From positions 1 to 31,503 of IMG/VR virus record IMGVR_UViG_3300032331_000622: 31,503 nt of DNA; one strand, written 5' to 3'. This document shows, in pieces, positions 28,572 to 31,503 of the stretch (within the stretch, counting starts at the first letter, position 1; the number at the start of each line of letters is the position of its first letter). Under the pieces are notes generated by a model that did no database searches, was not told the origin of the DNA, and saw only the letters and a program-made list of their open reading frames with translations. The stretch is from a virus. Both the position numbers and the translations under genes were made by a program.

Positions 28572-28622
28572 CATCACGATGATGTGATGATGTAATTATA
28601 CGGTTAGTTGCGCTAGTGTCAA
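28572..28622 (-). promoter_or_regulatory. Consensus sigma70 promoter and operator for ArdC
   Basis: On the - strand a perfect TTGACA (28622-28617) and perfect TATAAT (28600-28595) are separated by 16 bases. A dyad CATCAC-6 nt-GTGATG (28572-28589) sits on the expected start site near 28588. This should be the strongest early promoter of the window. Confidence 0.75.
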
Positions 28623-28672
28623 TAGCTTTTTATCAATTATTTTCTAGGTGTTTGTACTGTAATACTAAAGTT

Positions 28673-28701
28673 AAGACACACGTATAAGACTATGGTATAG
28701 T
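28673..28701 (+). promoter_or_regulatory. Divergent + strand promoter candidate
   Basis: AAGACA (28673-28678, four of six) and TATAGT (28696-28701, five of six) with a 17-base spacer. It would transcribe toward the terminase genes through the palindrome cluster. The terminator at 29072-29099 implies some + strand transcript starts here or nearby. Confidence 0.4.
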
Positions 28702-28765
28702 TACAGTCTATATAGACTAAGACTATCTGTCTTATAGACTGACTATCTGATTGACTATCTATAGC
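28685..28765. repeat. Palindrome and direct-repeat cluster built on GACTATCT / AGTCTATATAGACT
   Basis: GACTATCTG at 28721-28729 and 28741-28749, GACTATCT at 28753-28760, a 14-bp perfect palindrome AGTCTATATAGACT at 28705-28718, and TAAGAC-TATCT-GTCTTA at 28718-28734. This density in 80 bp between divergent promoters suggests multiple protein-binding sites or iterons. Confidence 0.6.
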
Positions 28766-28901
28766 ACTGGGTTTATGTCAGAAAGAAAGTCAGGGAGAGT
28801 CTCACACTTTTCTCACTGACGAAAAGGGAAAAGGGGCACTGGGGTTTGACGCCTACCCGCCTACTGTAAACACTAGTCAACCCATGCCATGCACTAGGGT
28901 A

Positions 28902-29033
28902 ATGGGACAATGGTCACCTAGCACGATACAGCATCACATCACAAAAGAACGGCGCACCGAGTTGGGTTTGGATATCCTAAAAGACGTGCCCCCAACATCT
29001 CCCCCCCATAAAAAATTTACTGTTTTCTGGTAG
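28902..29033 (+). CDS. Doubtful small ORF (43 aa) in the divergent control region
   Basis: ATG 28902 (or in-frame ATG 28884) encodes a polar peptide with HHITKERRTELGLDILKDVP, ending in TAG 29031-29033. No convincing RBS is present. It may be a real small + strand gene, or the segment may be untranslated leader. The rest of 28551-29134 holds promoters, repeats and a terminator. Confidence 0.25.
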   Translation: MGQWSPSTIQHHITKERRTELGLDILKDVPPTSPPHKKFTVFW

Positions 29034-29071
29034 ATTGCTGACAGGCTTAGCAGTTGCCAATGCGAGTCTTT

Positions 29072-29099
29072 AGGCCAGCACTTGTGTTGGTCTTTTTTT
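29072..29099 (+). terminator. Intrinsic terminator (+ strand)
   Basis: AGGCCAGCA (29072-29080), loop CTTG, TGTTGGTCT (29085-29093) form a 9-bp stem with two G-U pairs, followed by seven T (29093-29099). It precedes the terminase-proximal genes and could close a short + strand transcript from the control region or act as a leaky attenuator. Confidence 0.6.
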
Positions 29100-29134
29100 A
29101 GATGTACTATATGGTTATTGATAGAGGGGTAGAG

Positions 29135-29359
29135 ATGGCTATACAAGAGATTGAATTAGAGCGTGGTATTGAAATGCCTACTGCGAGGGTTGTGTACGCC
29201 TACCCTTATGAGGAGATGGATGTGGGGGATAGCTTCACTGTCCCCGTCTCTGCTCGGCAGAAGGTGCTGAATGCCAATTACAGGGCTTCTAAGAGGCTTG
29301 GGTGCAGATATATGGCAAAGACTGAGGGTGAGGTCATCAGAGTGTGGAGAACGCACTAG
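29135..29359 (+). CDS. Small conserved-looking phage protein (74 aa)
   Basis: GAGGGG five bases before ATG 29135 selects this start over ATG 29102. The segment PYEEMDVGDSFTVPVSARQK, followed by NYRASKRLGCRYMAKTEGEV and the end RVWRTH, is typical of small phage proteins with a Y-P..EM.VGDSF..P block (from memory). It is probably a compact beta domain. Function unknown. First gene of the terminase-side operon. Confidence 0.65.
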   Translation: MAIQEIELERGIEMPTARVVYAYPYEEMDVGDSFTVPVSARQKVLNANYRASKRLGCRYMAKTEGEVIRVWRTH

Positions 29360-29369
29360 GGAGGTTTGT

Positions 29370-29579
29370 ATGGAAGCTGAGTTGTTGTGGATGGAGGAAG
29401 AGGACTTGAGGTCAACGTGTTTGACCTTATCTACGCTACTGCAGTTGTCACAGATGAACACGGTCAGGGCTGTTAATGAGGCATTGCAATATGGATACAG
29501 ACAAGGATACACAGACGCAGCTGTACGAATCTCGGTTACGGCTAAAGAGGGAGATGCAGAGAGCTTTGTCCTGCATTAG
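29370..29579 (+). CDS. Small hypothetical helical protein (69 aa)
   Basis: GGGAGG upstream fixes ATG 29370 (a longer frame to 29271 runs through the previous gene). The product is helical (AELLWMEEEDLRSTCLTLST, then NTVRAVNEALQYGYRQGYTD), with an acidic start. The last third of the gene overlaps the next gene in another frame (from 29491). Not recognised. Confidence 0.55.
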   Translation: MEAELLWMEEEDLRSTCLTLSTLLQLSQMNTVRAVNEALQYGYRQGYTDAAVRISVTAKEGDAESFVLH

Positions 29580-29706
29580 TCCTAAAGCAAAGAGGATGTT
29601 GGCAGCTGAGTGGGAAGAGAAGTATTCCGCTATTTTTTACAAAGAGTTGCTATCCTGTGCCAAGAACAAGGAAGCGGCAAAAAGCATCGCTGATTGGCAA
29701 CTATGA
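29491..29706 (+). CDS. Small helical protein directly before large terminase; TerS candidate (71 aa)
   Basis: ATG 29491 is used (ATG 29476 in the same frame is also possible). It overlaps the terminase start by ATGA (29703-29706). The sequence (YESRLRLKREMQRALSCISP, then KAKRMLAAEWEEKYSAIFYK, ELLSCAKNKEAAKSIADWQL) is all-helical with basic patches. Small terminase subunits sit in this position and are helical, but are usually longer and carry an HTH, which I cannot identify here. It overlaps the preceding gene by 89 bases. Confidence 0.55.
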   Translation: MDTDKDTQTQLYESRLRLKREMQRALSCISPKAKRMLAAEWEEKYSAIFYKELLSCAKNKEAAKSIADWQL

Positions 29707-31457
29707 ATTTTGACTTGAAGAAGTTTTACAAGTTCTGCTCTGAACTCAAGATTGAGACTAAGGAGGAGGGCTTGAAGAAGATGGGTAATCTTCTGGGGAC
29801 GCAGACATATGTGATGCAAGAGATTAAAAAGGGGTTGGAAAATGACGTTCACTTCTTTGTCATTCTCAAAGGTCGGCAGCTGGGTATCACAACTGTTTCG
29901 CTGGCCCTCGATTTATATTGGCAGTTCACACACCCGGGTTGGCAGGGAACACTGGTTGCGGATACAGAAGAGAATAGAGATATGTTCCGGTCAACCTTGG
30001 GAATGTACATGGACGGATTACCGAAAGAGTACAAGATTCCTTTGGTGGCACATAACCGTAATCAGATGGTACTTAAAAACAGAAGTCGCATCTTTTACCA
30101 AATTGCAGGAAACAAGTCCCGGCTTGGACAAGGCAAAGCCATCACCTATCTTCACGGAACTGAAACTGCGTCTTGGGGTAACGAGGAAGGCCTAGCCTCC
30201 CTGATTGCTTCTCTTGCAGAAAAGAACCCTGAACGGCTTTACATGTTCGAGTCTACAGCGCAAGGCTTTAACATGTTCCACGACATGTATAAGACCGCCA
30301 AGTCTGCCAAGACCCAACACGCTATCTTCTGCGGCTGGTGGCGTAATGAGTATTACACCGTAGACCCTGAGAGCAACATCTACAAAGTGTATTGGGATGG
30401 CAAGCTCACGGGTGAGGAGAAAGAGTGGGTCAAAGACATTAAGAAGATGTATGGCTTTGAGATTAACTCCCGTCAGATGGCATGGTGGAGATGGAAGATG
30501 CTGGAGGGCATTAAGGACGAGAGCTTGATGTATCAGGAATTCCCGCCTACTGAAGACTATGCCTTTGTGATGACGGGAACTTCTTTCTTTTCTAACAGCA
30601 GATGCACAGAAGCTGCCAAGGCCGCTAAGAAACTAAACCCTGACCACTACCGCTACGTCTTTGGTCAACTGTTCCAAGACACCGAGGTTATCCGTTCTAC
30701 CGAGCGCTTGGGGACACTGCGTATCTGGGAAGAGCCTGTGGACACGGCCTACTATGTCATCGGTGCTGACCCTGCTTACGGCAGCTCTGATTGGGCAGAC
30801 CGCTTCTGTATCCAAGTCTTCCGTGTGTACGCAGACGGTATGGAGCAGGTTGCTGAGTTTGCTACCAGCGAGATGAACACCTACCAGTTTGATTGGGTCA
30901 TCGCCCACCTTGCTGGCGCTTACAAAAACTCTACGCTAAACCTTGAAGTCAATGGCCCGGGTCAGGCAGTGATTAACGAGATACGGAACTTAAAACGCAT
31001 GGCTGTAGCGATGGGGGGCGTTGTAGGCCACGGCTTGATGGACGTGCTAGGCAGCATGACCAACTACATCTGGAGAAGGAACGACACCCTTGGCGGCCTG
31101 TCCAACTCCATTGGCTACATCACTACGAGCCAAACCAAAGAACGCATGTTGAACTACATGAAAGATTACTTTGAGCGAGGGATGATGGACATTAAGAGCA
31201 TGGAAACTCTGGAAGAGATGAAGAGCATCGTCAGAGAGAATGGTTTTATTGGCGCACCCGGCAGGAACAAGGATGACCGTGTGATTGCTACTGCGCTGGC
31301 AACCGTATGCTGGGCTGAGCAAGTGCAGCCAAGGCTTGTAGCCCAAAAGATTACCAGAGACATTAGCAAGTCTCAGGAAGACTTCACCCCTGAACAACTG
31401 TCTGTTGGAAGAAACGTCAGCGATTACTTAAAAAGGATTGGCATGTATGGTTCTTGA
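29703..31457 (+). CDS. Terminase large subunit (584 aa)
   Basis: ATPase: Walker A-like VILKGRQLGITT (53-64, deviant form with Q59), LVADTEENRDMFRS (84-97), and the Walker B/catalytic block RLYMFESTAQGFN (178-190) with E183. Nuclease: IGADPAYGSSDWAD (353-366) with D356, NLEVNGPGQ (413-421) with E415, and NKDDRVIATALA (522-533) with D524/D525. Both domains are intact, so it should package DNA through the portal and cut genome ends. ATG 29703 is coupled to the previous gene (ATGA); an in-frame TTG at 29694 is disfavoured. Confidence 0.9.
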   Translation: MNFDLKKFYKFCSELKIETKEEGLKKMGNLLGTQTYVMQEIKKGLENDVHFFVILKGRQLGITTVSLALDLYWQFTHPGWQGTLVADTEENRDMFRSTLGMYMDGLPKEYKIPLVAHNRNQMVLKNRSRIFYQIAGNKSRLGQGKAITYLHGTETASWGNEEGLASLIASLAEKNPERLYMFESTAQGFNMFHDMYKTAKSAKTQHAIFCGWWRNEYYTVDPESNIYKVYWDGKLTGEEKEWVKDIKKMYGFEINSRQMAWWRWKMLEGIKDESLMYQEFPPTEDYAFVMTGTSFFSNSRCTEAAKAAKKLNPDHYRYVFGQLFQDTEVIRSTERLGTLRIWEEPVDTAYYVIGADPAYGSSDWADRFCIQVFRVYADGMEQVAEFATSEMNTYQFDWVIAHLAGAYKNSTLNLEVNGPGQAVINEIRNLKRMAVAMGGVVGHGLMDVLGSMTNYIWRRNDTLGGLSNSIGYITTSQTKERMLNYMKDYFERGMMDIKSMETLEEMKSIVRENGFIGAPGRNKDDRVIATALATVCWAEQVQPRLVAQKITRDISKSQEDFTPEQLSVGRNVSDYLKRIGMYGS

Positions 31458-31503
31458 AATCTTTGTGCAAGCACCCAATGGTGAAAATGACAGAGACAGA
31501 ATC
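31447..31503 (+). CDS. Start of a gene cut by the window end
   Basis: ATG 31447 lies inside the terminase end (stop 31455-31457) in another frame. The 19 visible codons (VLEIFVQAPNGENDRDRI) are open to the edge. In podoviruses the gene after the large terminase often leads to the portal, whose C-terminus begins this window. Confidence 0.4.
   Translation, partial: MVLEIFVQAPNGENDRDRI

Noticed and set aside
28789-28820. GTCAG...CTGAC hairpin in the control region
   Set aside because: Five paired bases plus an interrupted inner stem; too weak to list as its own element.
29271-29369. Longer N-terminus for the 29370 gene
   Set aside because: It would overlap most of the preceding gene; GGGAGG directly before ATG 29370 marks the proper start.
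1-31503. Lysogeny genes (integrase, excisionase, CI-type repressor, attachment sites)
   Set aside because: No tyrosine or serine recombinase motif and no att-like repeat were seen. The HTH protein sits in the recombination operon and is not evidence of lysogeny.

Overview
The window is almost certainly a large part of the genome of a lytic tailed phage with a short tail (podovirus-like). It has a HK97-type head module, a T7-like connector/nozzle pair (about 280 and 743 aa), several long coiled-coil or hydrophobic internal virion proteins and no tape-measure gene. Strong Shine-Dalgarno sites, near-consensus sigma70 promoters and perfect TTATCCACA DnaA boxes point to a proteobacterial host. The style of the small genes recalls uncultured freshwater/marine phage genomes, which is an impression from memory and not a database result. 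No integrase, DNA polymerase, RNA polymerase, tRNA or CRISPR array was seen.

Layout. (1) 1-21769, + strand, virion and lysis genes: portal C-terminus, a duplicated micro-ORF cassette, a promoter at 1020-1049, scaffold-like protein, major capsid protein, head-completion genes, adaptor, nozzle with an inserted repeat domain, glycine-rich tail fibre, a 2OG-Fe(II) oxygenase, further fibre-like proteins, four internal virion proteins (11603-18695), small genes, then a lysis cassette (membrane protein, 3-TM-type holin, M15 peptidase) joined by ATGA stop/start overlaps. (2) 28550-21766, - strand, early/recombination genes: an ArdC-type antirestriction protein behind a consensus promoter, a run of very small genes, a putative free-standing structured RNA with its own promoter and terminator (about 26270-26169), a DnaA-box cluster (25952-25982), then a recombination operon (Zn-ribbon-like protein, YqaJ-type exonuclease, RecT-like annealing protein, an HTH protein without a normal start codon, a protein with an SSB-like DDDVPF tail, a nuclease-like protein) and a glycosyltransferase-like gene. 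(3) 28551-29134, a divergent control region with promoters on both strands, a palindrome cluster and a + strand terminator. (4) 29135-31503, + strand: small genes, the complete large terminase and the first codons of the next gene. Terminase at the right edge and portal at the left edge fit a circularly permuted or circular genome cut near the terminase-portal junction.

How it works together. The - strand operon would counter restriction, recombine DNA (exonuclease + annealing protein) and replicate with host enzymes, possibly from the DnaA-box site. The + strand modules build and package the virion and lyse the cell. Most recognisable promoters are overlapped by a different inverted repeat, suggesting control by several repressors or activators. 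The least explained elements are the putative structured RNA at 26169-26270, the tandem 111-bp duplication of a 12-codon basic-peptide gene at 779-985, and the HTH gene at 23295-23480 that lacks AUG/GUG/UUG.
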